From the NCBI GenBank assembly GCA_039985655.1, contig JBDWSF010000019.1:1-64000 (forward strand): 64,000 nt of DNA, read 5' to 3'. This document shows positions 39,991-49,484 of the stretch, in pieces. Numbering within the stretch: position 1 is the first letter of the stretch; each line of letters opens with the position of its first letter. Under the pieces are notes generated by a model, which did no database searches, had not been told where the DNA came from, and was given only the letters and a program-made list of their open reading frames with translations. A program made the translations under genes and the position numbers. The DNA is from Postechiella sp039985655. GTDB taxonomy: Bacteria; Bacteroidota; Bacteroidia; Flavobacteriales; Flavobacteriaceae.

Positions 39991-41007
39991 TTATAAATCT
40001 ATTTGAAGTCCGAAAAAGCTAGAATTCGCAGCACTTGTATACTTTGCATGCGTATAGCTGAATCGCATTTTATTTAATTTTATCGAAAACCCTGCAGACA
40101 TACCTGAAAAATTACGTTGATCGACAATACGTAATTCTTCTCCTCTTCTAAAATTATAGCCAATTCTTATATTAAATCCTTTTTCTGGAAATAATTCGGC
40201 ACCTAAAATAGTATGACGAATAACTTGACCTAAAAAACCTATTTTTTCTGATGTTTGATTACCGCTCAAATCACTTGTAACTCGTGCGGGGTTTGGACTT
40301 GCAATTGGCCATTCTTGAAGATTCTCTAAAGTAACGTGCCATCTAATTGGCACATGTTCTAATGTTTGCGACATACCAAAATCGACCTCGAAAGGCAATT
40401 TTTCGTTTAAACCTGCATAGGTTGTTATCTGTGTTCCTAAATTCCTAACCACCAAAGTGGCATTAAAATCTAAATACTCATTAATATATAACACACTTAA
40501 ATCGGTTGCAGCCCCAAGTGAATTATACTGTTCTAATTTGGATGTAATTAACTTAACATTAGCTCCAAAATAAAAATCGGAATACCCTATTTGTGTTGCG
40601 TATCCAAAAGAGAGCGCAGCTTCATTTCCTGTAAAGGTTCCTGTTTGGTTTCCGTTTTCATCATATCCATCAAACGAACCATAATTAACATACGTTATTC
40701 CTGCATGAAACGTTTGTGTTCTTCGGTCTATAGTATAGGCATAAGCAGCAGTCCCGTAACTAATTCCGCCTAAATAACTCGTGTAATTTATTGCGAATTG
40801 ATTATCCATATCCGCATTTATAGCTGCTGGATTATAAAGTCCTTGCGTAACATCGTAATCGACATTTGTTAATACTTTTCCACCTAAAGCAGCTTGACGC
40901 GGAGACGACACCAAATTCAAGAATTGGTATGTAGCCTCTCCCCCAACTTGAGCACTAGCGATAACGCCAGTAAACAAACAAAAAAGTGTGAGAATTTTTT
41001 TTAGCAT
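39991..41007 (-). CDS. porQ: Type IX secretion system protein PorQ
   Basis: This 338-residue outer-membrane beta-barrel protein has a signal peptide (ending near VIASAQ). The start GGEATYQFLNLVSSPRQAALGGKVLTNVDYDVTQGLYNPAAIN is the PorQ/PorV-type FadL-like signature, and the protein ends in a barrel strand with terminal hydrophobics (SFFGLQIDL). PorQ works with PorU, PorV and PorZ in the attachment complex that processes proteins secreted by the T9SS. Its presence shows the host has type IX secretion, the likely export route of C-terminal-domain proteins and gliding adhesins. Confidence 0.92.
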   Translation of the reverse strand: MLKKILTLFCLFTGVIASAQVGGEATYQFLNLVSSPRQAALGGKVLTNVDYDVTQGLYNPAAINADMDNQFAINYTSYLGGISYGTAAYAYTIDRRTQTFHAGITYVNYGSFDGYDENGNQTGTFTGNEAALSFGYATQIGYSDFYFGANVKLITSKLEQYNSLGAATDLSVLYINEYLDFNATLVVRNLGTQITTYAGLNEKLPFEVDFGMSQTLEHVPIRWHVTLENLQEWPIASPNPARVTSDLSGNQTSEKIGFLGQVIRHTILGAELFPEKGFNIRIGYNFRRGEELRIVDQRNFSGMSAGFSIKLNKMRFSYTHAKYTSAANSSFFGLQIDL

Positions 41008-41190
41008 ATTTACGACACAAAGGAAACAAAAAATTTCATAAAAATATTAATATTATTTAGTTTAAATTTATTTAGATTATCGATTTCTCGGGAATCTATA
41101 TTTCAACTGAAATCTTAAAGCAAACTTCAAGTGAATCTTTTAGAACTAAATCTATATTTAAACGGTAGCATCTATCTTTTATTTTAATTC

Positions 41191-41221
41191 ATAAAAAAAA
41201 CCTCGACTTACATCGAGGTTT
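41191..41221 (-). terminator. Terminator after lon
   Basis: AAACCTCGA (41198-41206) pairs with TCGAGGTTT (41213-41221) around CTTACA; the minus strand has eight T after the stem. Confidence 0.9.
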
Positions 41222-41238
41222 CTCTATGCTTTAAATGG

Positions 41239-43689
41239 TTATAATTTCTTAGCGCCTTTAACCTTTTGATTTGTTATCGCGAGTTTAATCACATCGCTCA
41301 TATCTGATACATAATGGAACGTTAACCCTTTTAAGTAATCGGGTTTAATTTCCTCAATATCTCTACGGTTGTCTTCACAAAGTAAAATCTCTTTAATTCT
41401 AGCACGTTTTGCAGCCAAAATCTTTTCTTTAATTCCACCTACAGGTAGCACTTTACCTCTTAAAGTAATCTCACCCGTCATCGCTAAACTCTTTTTAACT
41501 TTTTGCTGCGTGAATAAAGACACTAGAGATGTTAACATAGTAACACCGGCACTTGGTCCATCTTTTGGAGTTGCCCCTTCTGGAACATGAATGTGTACAT
41601 TATACTTTTCAAAAACTGAAGCATCTATTCCAAATTCATCAGCATTTGCTTTTATATATTCCATGGCAATGGTTGCCGATTCCTTCATCACTTTTCCTAA
41701 ATTCCCAGTGATGGTCATCGCACCTTTACCTTTTGATAAAATAGATTCTATAAAAAGAATATCGCCACCAACACGTGTCCAAGCTAAACCAGTAACAACT
41801 CCAGCAACGTTATTATTTTCGTATTTATCGCGCTCTAGTTTAGGGCCACCTAAGACTTCTATAACATCTTCATTAGAAATTTTAACATTATATTCCTCTT
41901 CCATAGCTATATTTTTTGCTGCATAACGTACCATTTTAGCTATTTGTTTTTCTAAACCACGAACCCCAGATTCTCTAGTGTAACCTTCAACAATTTTTTC
42001 TAATTGTGGTTTTGCTATTTTAATATGCTTATCGGTTAAACCGTGTTCTTTTACTTGTTTTGGGAGTAAATGACGTTTACCAATTTCAACTTTTTCTTCA
42101 ATAGTATATCCAGTCACATTAATAATCTCCATTCGGTCTAATAATGCAGGCTGAATGGTATTAAGACTGTTAGACGTTGCTATAAACATAACTTTAGATA
42201 GGTCGTAACCCATTTCTAAAAAGTTATCGTAAAACTCGCTATTTTGTTCTGGATCTAAAACCTCCAACATCGCAGAAGACGGATCGCCTTGATTTGAATT
42301 AGAGAGTTTATCAATTTCATCTAAAACAAAAACAGGGTTTGATGTTCCTGCTTTTTTAAGACTTTGAATAATGCGTCCTGGCATAGCGCCAATATATGTT
42401 TTTCTATGACCACGGATTTCTGCTTCATCACGCAAACCTCCTAACGAAATACGCACATATTCTCTACCTAAAGCTTCAGCTATCGACTTTCCTAAAGATG
42501 TTTTACCAACTCCTGGAGGTCCATATAAACAAAGTATAGGCGATTTCATATCGTTACGCAACTTTAAAACCGCTAAGTATTCTATAATACGTTTTTTAAC
42601 ATCTTCTAATCCAAAATGATCTCTATCAAGAATCTTCTTGGCACGCTTTAAATCAAATTTATCTTCACTAAACTCACCCCATGGTAAATCTAAAAACAAA
42701 TCCAAGTAATTACGCTGAATAGAATATTCGGCTACTTGCGGATTCATACGTTGCATTTTAGAAATCTCTTTATTAAAATGCTTCGTTACTTTTTCGTCCC
42801 ATTTCTTTTCAAGAGCACGCGCTTTCATTTCATCAATTTCTTCATCATGACTCACGCCTCCCAATTCCTCTTGAATGGTTTTCATTTGTTGATGCAAGAA
42901 ATATTCACGTTGCTGCTGACTCATATCCATTTGAACTTTCGATTGGATATCGTTTTTAAGCTCTAATTTCTGAAACTCAACATTCATATACTTTAGCGTC
43001 GCTAAAGCTCTCTTTTTTAAATCGTCGTTTTCTAAAAGTTTTTGCTTTTCACCAACAGAAAGATTCATGTTAGATGACACAAAGTTTATTAAAAACGAAT
43101 TGCTTTCTATATTTTTAATCGCAAACGAGGCTTCACTAGGAATATTTGGACTTTCTTTAATAATTTCGAGCGCTAAATCTTTTATAGAATCGATAATAGC
43201 TCCAAACTCTTTGTTTTTAACCGCTGGTCTTGCTTCTGGAATATCTCTTACCGTAGCAGTCATATATGGATCTTCAGTAAGCACTTCAGCTACTTTAAAA
43301 CGTTTTTTACCTTGAATAATAACGGTTACGTTACCATCTGGCATTTTCAACACACGTAATATCCTTGCAACCGTACCTGTTTCATGGATGTCTTTAGCTG
43401 TTGGATCTTCTACTGACTCATCTTTTTGAGCCACTACACCAATAACTTTGCTACCTTTATTCGCATCGTTTATTAGTTTTATAGACTTATCCCGTCCAGC
43501 AGTAATTGGTATAACAACACCAGGAAATAATACGGTGTTTCTTAACGAAAGTATTGGCAGCGTTTCTGGCAATTCTTCGTTATTTATCTCTTCTTCATCC
43601 TCTGGTGTCATCAACGGAATTAATTCTGAGTTTTCATCAAATTCCTGTAATGACAAACTGTCAAGGGTGGTAAATTTAGATTTCTTCAT
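41239..43689 (-). CDS. lon: ATP-dependent protease Lon
   Basis: This 816-residue cytoplasmic AAA+ protease has an N-terminal substrate-binding LAN domain (PILSLRNTVLFPGVVIPI), a coiled region, the ATPase with Walker A GPPGVGKTSLGKSIAEAL, Walker B PVFVLDEIDKL and sensor SNSLNTIQPALLDRMEII, and the protease domain with the catalytic Ser in KDGPSAGVTM and Lys in GGIKEKILAAKRA. It removes misfolded and short-lived regulatory proteins. The gene is monocistronic with a strong terminator. I see no heat-shock-type promoter that can be named. Confidence 0.98.
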   Translation of the reverse strand: MKKSKFTTLDSLSLQEFDENSELIPLMTPEDEEEINNEELPETLPILSLRNTVLFPGVVIPITAGRDKSIKLINDANKGSKVIGVVAQKDESVEDPTAKDIHETGTVARILRVLKMPDGNVTVIIQGKKRFKVAEVLTEDPYMTATVRDIPEARPAVKNKEFGAIIDSIKDLALEIIKESPNIPSEASFAIKNIESNSFLINFVSSNMNLSVGEKQKLLENDDLKKRALATLKYMNVEFQKLELKNDIQSKVQMDMSQQQREYFLHQQMKTIQEELGGVSHDEEIDEMKARALEKKWDEKVTKHFNKEISKMQRMNPQVAEYSIQRNYLDLFLDLPWGEFSEDKFDLKRAKKILDRDHFGLEDVKKRIIEYLAVLKLRNDMKSPILCLYGPPGVGKTSLGKSIAEALGREYVRISLGGLRDEAEIRGHRKTYIGAMPGRIIQSLKKAGTSNPVFVLDEIDKLSNSNQGDPSSAMLEVLDPEQNSEFYDNFLEMGYDLSKVMFIATSNSLNTIQPALLDRMEIINVTGYTIEEKVEIGKRHLLPKQVKEHGLTDKHIKIAKPQLEKIVEGYTRESGVRGLEKQIAKMVRYAAKNIAMEEEYNVKISNEDVIEVLGGPKLERDKYENNNVAGVVTGLAWTRVGGDILFIESILSKGKGAMTITGNLGKVMKESATIAMEYIKANADEFGIDASVFEKYNVHIHVPEGATPKDGPSAGVTMLTSLVSLFTQQKVKKSLAMTGEITLRGKVLPVGGIKEKILAAKRARIKEILLCEDNRRDIEEIKPDYLKGLTFHYVSDMSDVIKLAITNQKVKGAKKL

Positions 43690-43873
43690 ATATATCTTTA
43701 AGTCATTCTGTCACTAAAACAAAATGAGTTATATTTTTCGCTCTATTAAAAAATAATTAACAAACTGAACATCAACACTTTAAACCAAAAGCAATACATT
43801 CTTCATTCTTATAAATTCAATAGCTATGCCATATTAAAGATGCTGAACAAATATATTTTAGAAGTACAAGGAA

Positions 43874-44509
43874 TTAAATCTTCCCTGCCTTTTTCATTCC
43901 ATACAACAAAACAATAGGTAAGGCCAACAAACCAATCATTAGCAAATTCGTTTCGAATAAATACGGCGCTAAAAGCAAGGTTATGACATAGCCTCCTATC
44001 GCACCACCAAAATGCGCATCGTGACCAATATTTCCTGTTTTATTTTTCATACCATAAATAGAATATAGTAAATAGCCAATTCCGAAAACAAAACCAGGTA
44101 TGAAAAAATTAATCTCCATCCAAGGATCAAATAAAATAGCAGAATAAATAATGCCACTTACCGCCCCACTAGCTCCTACCGCACTATAATGATATTCATT
44201 TTTATGAAAATATAGGGATAATAAACTCCCAACAATTAAGCTCCCAAAGTATACTAATAAAAATCCAAAAACTCCAACGTCATAAATAACTCTATTCGAA
44301 AAAAAATAAAGCGTTACCATATTAAAAAACAGATGTTGATTATCGGCATGTAAAAAACCAGAACTAATCATTCTTATTTTTTCGCCACGTTGTACAGCGC
44401 CAACTTGAAACTTATATTTTTCGAAAAAACTAAAATCTCCAAACCCTTTATAAGATATTATAACATTAGCTGCTATGATAACAATTGTGATTAAATCTAA
44501 TTTGCCCAT
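43874..44509 (-). CDS. Rhomboid-family intramembrane serine protease
   Basis: This 211-residue protein has six hydrophobic helices. The catalytic serine is Ser114 in AVGASGAVSG and the histidine is His166 in HDAHFGGAIGG. The oxyanion-side motif HLFFNMVTLYFF (His and Asn) in helix 2 is also present. It cleaves transmembrane substrates; targets are unknown. It starts just before the acyltransferase gene, which reads the other way. Confidence 0.92.
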   Translation of the reverse strand: MGKLDLITIVIIAANVIISYKGFGDFSFFEKYKFQVGAVQRGEKIRMISSGFLHADNQHLFFNMVTLYFFSNRVIYDVGVFGFLLVYFGSLIVGSLLSLYFHKNEYHYSAVGASGAVSGIIYSAILFDPWMEINFFIPGFVFGIGYLLYSIYGMKNKTGNIGHDAHFGGAIGGYVITLLLAPYLFETNLLMIGLLALPIVLLYGMKKAGKI

Positions 44510-44539
44510 TTAGTATAAACCTTTAAAATGAAATTAATA

Positions 44540-44547
44540 TATCTTTG
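44540..44547 (+). promoter_or_regulatory. -7 box of the acyltransferase gene
   Basis: TATCTTTG fits TAnnTTTG and is 24 bases before the ATG at 44572, giving an 18-base leader. No convincing -33 box. Confidence 0.45.
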
Positions 44548-44571
44548 CGCTTACAAATCTAAAATTAATTA

Positions 44572-45453
44572 ATGCAATTACTCGTTTATATTTTAGTTTA
44601 TCCGCTTTTATGGTTCATTTCCATACTTCCTTTTAGATTACTTTACATTGTTTCGGATGGTGTTTACATTTTATTGTACCGCATTATAGGTTACAGAAAA
44701 AAAGTGGTTACAGAAAACCTAAAACTTACTTTTCCCGATAAAGCTGAAAAAGAAATAGCTGTAATACGGAAAAAATTCTATCATCATTTATGTGATATGA
44801 TTTTAGAAGCTGTAAAATCGATAACAATTTCTGAAGCTGAAATGAAGAAACGTTACGTTTTTACAAATGTTGAAGAAATACATCAACTTGAAAAAGAAAA
44901 TAAAAGTGTTATTTTATTTATGGGTCATTATGCCAGTTGGGAATGGATCTTCATTCTACAAAAACATGTAAACCATAAAGGCTATGCTGTTTACAAACAA
45001 TTAAGTAATAAATATTTTGACGCCTTAGTAAAACGTATACGTGCGAAATACAACAGCCATTTAATAACTACAAAAGAAACATTCCCTATACTAGTAAGAG
45101 CAAAACGTGATAATCAATTAACTTTTAACGGTTTTGTTTTCGATCAATCGCCTAAAGCAAATAAAGCAATGCATTGGCAGGATTTTATGGGTGTAGAAGT
45201 ACCAGTGCATGTTGGAGCAGAAATACTTGCTAAACGATTAGACATGGCTACTTTATTTTTAAAAGTAAAAAAAGTAAAACGGGGTTATTATAGTGCCACA
45301 TTTATGGATGTTATAAAAGACCCAAAAACTTTTGAAAATTATGAGATTACTAATGCAGCTTTAAAACGTGTTGAAGAGCAAATTCATGAAGCGCCAGAGT
45401 ATTATTTATGGACACATAAACGTTGGAAACATCGTGGTAAAAAACCTTTATAA
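44572..45453 (+). CDS. Lipid A biosynthesis (LpxL/HtrB-type) acyltransferase
   Basis: This 293-residue inner-membrane acyltransferase has an N-terminal membrane segment (LVYILVYPLLWFISILPFRLLYIV). The catalytic HxxxxD/E motif appears as FMGHYASWEWIF, and FDQSPKANKAMHWQDFMGVEVPVHVGAEILAKRLD matches the second conserved block of the LpxL/LpxM family. It adds a secondary acyl chain to a lipid A precursor, or to an aminolipid as some Bacteroidota homologues do. It has a strong terminator shared with glmM. Confidence 0.87.
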   Translation: MQLLVYILVYPLLWFISILPFRLLYIVSDGVYILLYRIIGYRKKVVTENLKLTFPDKAEKEIAVIRKKFYHHLCDMILEAVKSITISEAEMKKRYVFTNVEEIHQLEKENKSVILFMGHYASWEWIFILQKHVNHKGYAVYKQLSNKYFDALVKRIRAKYNSHLITTKETFPILVRAKRDNQLTFNGFVFDQSPKANKAMHWQDFMGVEVPVHVGAEILAKRLDMATLFLKVKKVKRGYYSATFMDVIKDPKTFENYEITNAALKRVEEQIHEAPEYYLWTHKRWKHRGKKPL

Positions 45454-45460
45454 AACTAAA

Positions 45461-45500
45461 AAAACATCATACGTAATTGAATTACGCATGATGCTTTTTT
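45461..45500. terminator. Bidirectional terminator between the acyltransferase gene and glmM
   Basis: A long stem, ACATCAT-ACGTAAT with ATTACG-CATGATGC (mismatch at two positions), is flanked by A-runs and T-runs on both sides, suited to ending both convergent genes. Confidence 0.8.
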
Positions 45501-45538
45501 ATAAACCGCTTTTAAAAGCATATAACAAATACTAATTA

Positions 45539-46927
45539 TTAAGCATTTGCAATAGCTCCAATCTCCTCAATAAATTTATCTGCTAAACCATCAGCTTCTT
45601 CTTGAGATTTAGCTTCGGTATATATTCTAATAATTGGCTCGGTATTACTTTTACGTAAGTGTGCCCAACTTTCAGAAAAGTCAATTTTAACACCATCAAT
45701 CGTAGTTAATTGTTCATTTTTATAACGTGCTTCCATAGCTTTTAAAATGCCATCAACATCCAAACCTGGTGTTAATTGGATTTTCTTTTTGCTCATAAAA
45801 TAATTAGGATATGTTTTACGCAATGCGCTAACACTCATTTTCTTATCAGCTAATAAACTTAAAAACAAAGCGATCCCCACTAAAGCATCTCTACCATAAT
45901 GCGAATCTGGATAAATAATTCCGCCATTTCCTTCACCACCAATAACCACGTTATTCTTTTTCATCAAATTAACAACGTTTACTTCTCCAACTGCACTAGC
46001 TTCATAAGTACCGCCATGTTTCTCGGTTATATCTCGTAACGCTCTTGTAGAACTCATATTACTTACTGTATTACCAGGTGTTCTACTTAAAACATAATCG
46101 GCACATGCCACTAAAGTATATTCTTCACCAAACATATCACCGTTTTCATCCATAAATGCTAAACGATCCACATCTGGATCGACCACAATACCAAAATCTG
46201 CTTTATGTTTTTTAACAGCATCAGATAAATCTGTTAAGTGCTCTTTTAAAGGCTCAGGGTTATGTGGAAACTCACCATTAGGTTCGCAATACAATTTAAT
46301 AACATCGACTCCTAAACGCTCTAAAAGCATAGGGATCACAATACCTCCTGTAGAATTCACGCCATCAACAACCACTCTAAATCGAGCCTCTTCAATTGGT
46401 TTTACTGTTACTAACGATAAATCTAAAACTTCAATAATATGTAAATCGAAATACGCATCGTTCGTTGTTATTTTACCTAAACTATCAACATCTGCAAAAT
46501 CCATAGTATCACTTTCTGCAATATCTAAAATTTTAGCACCTTCAACAGCATCCAAAAATTCACCTTTTTCATTTAGTAATTTTAAAGCATTCCACTGTTT
46601 TGGGTTGTGGCTCGCTGTTAAAATAATACCACCATCGGCATGCTCCATAGGCACTGCAATCTCAACTGTTGGTGTAGTAGATAAATCTAAATCAATGACA
46701 TCAATTCCCAATCCAATTAAAGTGTTCATTATCAAATTTTGAATCATGGCTCCCGAAATTCGAGCATCTCTACCAACTACCACACGATAGTTTTCTTTTT
46801 CGCGTTGCTGCTTTAACCACACACCGTATGCCGCTGCAAATTTAACCGCATCAATAGGTGTCAAATTATCACCAACTTGTCCGCCAATAGTACCTCTAAT
46901 TCCTGAAATTGATTTTATAAGTGTCAT
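45539..46927 (-). CDS. glmM: Phosphoglucosamine mutase (phosphohexomutase family)
   Basis: This 462-residue cytoplasmic enzyme has the family motifs in order: ISGIRGTIGGQ, the active-site phosphoserine loop GIILTASHNPKQWNALKLL, the metal-binding DPDVDRLAF and the sugar-binding GEGNGGIIYPDSHYGRDA, then a C-terminal phosphate-binding loop in RKSNTEPIIRIYTE. GlmM converts glucosamine-6-phosphate to glucosamine-1-phosphate for UDP-GlcNAc. A phosphomannomutase/phosphoglucomutase role is possible, as this subfamily is not fully resolved in Bacteroidota. Confidence 0.87.
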   Translation of the reverse strand: MTLIKSISGIRGTIGGQVGDNLTPIDAVKFAAAYGVWLKQQREKENYRVVVGRDARISGAMIQNLIMNTLIGLGIDVIDLDLSTTPTVEIAVPMEHADGGIILTASHNPKQWNALKLLNEKGEFLDAVEGAKILDIAESDTMDFADVDSLGKITTNDAYFDLHIIEVLDLSLVTVKPIEEARFRVVVDGVNSTGGIVIPMLLERLGVDVIKLYCEPNGEFPHNPEPLKEHLTDLSDAVKKHKADFGIVVDPDVDRLAFMDENGDMFGEEYTLVACADYVLSRTPGNTVSNMSSTRALRDITEKHGGTYEASAVGEVNVVNLMKKNNVVIGGEGNGGIIYPDSHYGRDALVGIALFLSLLADKKMSVSALRKTYPNYFMSKKKIQLTPGLDVDGILKAMEARYKNEQLTTIDGVKIDFSESWAHLRKSNTEPIIRIYTEAKSQEEADGLADKFIEEIGAIANA

Positions 46928-47051
46928 TATTTTTGTTTTTTTTTACAAACCTACATATTTTTTCACTTGTCTTTTATATATCACAAAAGAAATTAATCAT
47001 ATTCTGTTTAAGAAATCAGTATTACTTATTTTGAATTTGTAAATTACCAAC

Positions 47052-47642
47052 ATGAATTTTTTAGCACACATCTATCTTTCGGGAAACAACGACTTAGTAA
47101 CCATTGGTAATTTTATCGCAGATGGCATAAAAGGTAAAGATTACAAAAAATATCAAGATGATATCCAAACAGGTATTTTATTGCATCGTCAAATTGACAC
47201 GTATACTGATGCTCATAAAACGGTTAGAAAAAGTACAAAACGTTTACATGAAAAATACGGGCATTACTCAGGCGTTATTGTAGATATATTATATGATCAC
47301 TTTTTAGCCAAGAACTGGAGTAAATATTCAGAGACTTCTTTAGAGGAATATGTAGATAATTTTTACGATTCTTTAGAACATCACTATGATATATTACCGC
47401 TACGGATTCAGAAAATGATGCCTTTTATGATGGCAGACAACTGGTTACTAAGCTATGCCTCTATTGATGGTATTTCTAGAGTTTTAGATGGGATGAATAG
47501 AAGAACGAAAAATAGGTCAAGTATGGATGAAGCCGTAGTTGAACTTGAAGAATTTTATAATGAATTTGAAACTGAATTTACAGATTTTTTTGAAGAACTT
47601 ATTGCCTTTTCAAATCAAAAACTAACCGAATTAACGGTATAA
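47052..47642 (+). CDS. Acyl carrier protein phosphodiesterase (AcpH-like)
   Basis: This 196-residue HD-like phosphodiesterase family protein (DUF479) starts NFLAHIYLSGNNDLVTIGNFIADGIKG and has GILLHRQIDTYTDAHKTVRKS and VDILYDHFLAKNW, with His and Asp as expected metal ligands. In E. coli AcpH removes the 4'-phosphopantetheine from acyl carrier protein. Other members are uncharacterised, so the function is by homology only. The gene is single, between glmM and a membrane protein. Confidence 0.87.
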   Translation: MNFLAHIYLSGNNDLVTIGNFIADGIKGKDYKKYQDDIQTGILLHRQIDTYTDAHKTVRKSTKRLHEKYGHYSGVIVDILYDHFLAKNWSKYSETSLEEYVDNFYDSLEHHYDILPLRIQKMMPFMMADNWLLSYASIDGISRVLDGMNRRTKNRSSMDEAVVELEEFYNEFETEFTDFFEELIAFSNQKLTELTV

Positions 47643-47931
47643 AATAATAGTAAAAAAAGTTTAATTGTTTTTGATAAAACGATACTTAATAAGTTTAAGA
47701 AATTGGATATATTATTAATCAAATAGAGGTTCACCTAATTGCGAAATTCGATGGAATACTTGTTTTGGATGACAAATCGTTTAAAGGCCATGCAGGTTAC
47801 CGAAGAGATCATACGGCGGTCGGTTTTTAACTCTTTTTCTTTTGCAACTTATTTAAAATTAATATTTTAGCCAAAACACATACTTAGTAATAAGTATATA
47901 TATTTGTTGATCATTTAATTCAAGCCCCATT

Positions 47932-48648
47932 TTGAAAATCAATAAAATCATAAAAATAGTTTTCGGAATTGTAATCTTCTTTACACTTCCGACATTGCTG
48001 TTATTCGGATTTGCATACTATAAATACAATGAAGATTTACCAACAGGAATTCAAGGTGAACAAGCTGATGCTTTAGCCTATAAAATGTTAGAAGCCTTAG
48101 ACTACGACACCTATAAAAAAACGAATTATATAGAATGGACTTTTAAAAGACGTCACCATTACGAATGGAAAAAAAACGAAAACAGTTGTGATGTTTTTTG
48201 GAAAGATTATAAAGTACGCTTAAACCTAAAAGACCATTCACAAAGTCAAGTTTATGTGCATGGTTTTAAATTGGCAGGAGAAGCTGCTGAAGAACTTTTA
48301 GAAAAAGGACTTAATTATTTTAATAACGATTCGTTTTGGTTAGTAGCACCCTATAAAATATTTGATAAAGGCACCGAGCGTCGTTTGGTAACTTTAGATA
48401 ATAATGACAAAGCACTTTTAATCACCTATAAATCTGGCGGCTCTACGCCTGGCGATTCTTATCTTTGGTTATTAGAGGATTCTGGTAAACCAAAAGCCTA
48501 CAAAATGTGGACCTCCATATTACCTATAGATGGCATAGAAGCATCTTGGAGCGATTGGACAACAACCGAAACCGGTGCGCAACTTCCAACGTTTCATAAA
48601 CTTTTGTTTTTAGGTTTGGAATTGGATATAGTTAAGGGAACGGAATAA
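47932..48648 (+). CDS. Exported/membrane-anchored protein of unknown function, TTG start
   Basis: I do not recognise the family. The 238-residue product has an N-terminal hydrophobic helix (about 7-29, IIKIVFGIVIFFTLPTLLLFGFAYY) and a mature part with charged strands (YIEWTFKRRHHYEWKKNENSCDVFWKDYKVRLNL, and APYKIFDKGTERRLVTLDNNDKALLITYKSGG). The start is TTG at 47932: an in-frame TGA at 47908-47910 rules out an upstream start, and the next ATG would delete the membrane segment. It probably faces the periplasm. Confidence 0.7.
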   Translation: MKINKIIKIVFGIVIFFTLPTLLLFGFAYYKYNEDLPTGIQGEQADALAYKMLEALDYDTYKKTNYIEWTFKRRHHYEWKKNENSCDVFWKDYKVRLNLKDHSQSQVYVHGFKLAGEAAEELLEKGLNYFNNDSFWLVAPYKIFDKGTERRLVTLDNNDKALLITYKSGGSTPGDSYLWLLEDSGKPKAYKMWTSILPIDGIEASWSDWTTTETGAQLPTFHKLLFLGLELDIVKGTE

Positions 48649-48653
48649 GTTCT

Positions 48654-48824
48654 CAGTCACAGTATCAGGAAACAGTTGCTTACTCGTTTCTATAAAATAT
48701 CAACTAAATTAATAGTATCTCGTCAACCTGAACTTGTTTCGGAATGACGTCACAAATCATATTAAGAATAAAACTGCAACTATTCTACTGTTTTAACATG
48801 AGAATGCGACTGATACTGTGACTG
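48654..48824. repeat. 171-base element with 15-bp perfect inverted ends
   Basis: CAGTCACAGTATCAG (48654-48668) and CTGATACTGTGACTG (48810-48824) are exact complements flanking 141 bases with no ORF. The interior includes GTTTCGGAATGACG, a degenerate arm of the GGAATGAC-type repeat. No target-site duplication is visible. It could be a small MITE-like element or a large stem-loop. Confidence 0.55.
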
Positions 48825-48834
48825 CGACTAAATT

Positions 48835-49359
48835 TCACTTACTCCTCTGCCCCACAAAATTGTGACTCTTCGATTTAAACAAAATATTAAAGCTCGTTAA
48901 ACTCCCATAAATTCTAGTAATATATTGCTGTAAATCAATTTTCCCTTGCTCGTCCAAATCACTAGCATTTATACGTTGTTCCATAACACGCAATCGGTCT
49001 CTAACCATGATGATTTTATGAAAAAATTTATCTATTGGTAATTCGTAGGGTTTCATAGTTGTATCGGCAGGTTCTAAAATTAATTTTCCACCTTTGTACT
49101 TATCCGAAATGGGAACAATTTCGCTAGCATCACTCCATGTTTTTAAAATGTTAACCAAACTACTTTCAACGTCAAAAAAACTAACAGCATCCACATCACC
49201 ATCAGCAGCTTCAATCACTTCAAAATCAGAATCAATATCTATCGTTTCTAATCCGTTCTCTATAAAAGTAACCCAATAATGCTGTGTGGTTACATTCGTT
49301 ACAACCCCTTTTCCGTATTCAGAATGATTAATTCTTGAACCTATTCCTAATAATTTCAT
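48835..49359 (-). CDS. Tudor-like N-terminal domain protein, divergent from uvrA
   Basis: This 174-residue soluble protein begins GIGSRINHSEYGKGVVTNVTTQHYWVTFIENGLETIDI. That block has the shape and GxGV-centre of the small tudor/SH3-like domain at the C-terminus of UvrD/PcrA helicases and related nucleic-acid proteins. The rest (about 75-174) is helical, ending in a run of basic and aromatic residues (NILFKSKSHNFVGQRSK). It lies 125 bases from uvrA, divergent, and may share a control region. A DNA-repair link is plausible but rests on neighbourhood and fold resemblance only. Confidence 0.5.
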   Translation of the reverse strand: MKLLGIGSRINHSEYGKGVVTNVTTQHYWVTFIENGLETIDIDSDFEVIEAADGDVDAVSFFDVESSLVNILKTWSDASEIVPISDKYKGGKLILEPADTTMKPYELPIDKFFHKIIMVRDRLRVMEQRINASDLDEQGKIDLQQYITRIYGSLTSFNILFKSKSHNFVGQRSK

Positions 49360-49461
49360 TTCACTATATTTTTAATTTCCGCGAAAGCGAAAAGATTATT
49401 TTCTACTACAATTATAAGAAATCCAAAGTAAATCTTCACAAGAATTTAACAACTAAAATTG

Positions 49462-49479
49462 TATCTTCGCAACTTTGCG
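49462..49479 (+). promoter_or_regulatory. Possible uvrA -7 box and small inverted repeat
   Basis: TATCTTCG (49462-49469) is one base off TAnnTTTG. CGCAA-CT-TTGCG (49468-49479) overlaps it. The ATG at 49485 is just downstream. No -33 seen; no match to a known SOS box is claimed. Confidence 0.3.
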
Positions 49480-49484
49480 TTTCT

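Noticed and set aside
47695..47829. A 45-codon open stretch without a start codon in the gap after the AcpH-like gene, reading in part KFDGILVLDDKSFKGHAGYRR.
   Set aside because: It looks slightly protein-like but has no start and matches no family I recognise. A gene remnant is possible; evidence is too thin to annotate.
49335..49484. The uvrA open frame extends 50 codons upstream to an ATG at 49335.
   Set aside because: The extension is Lys/Tyr/Phe-rich with no UvrA character, would overlap the divergent gene's start at 49359, and crosses the likely promoter. The ATG at 49485 begins the conserved N-terminus.
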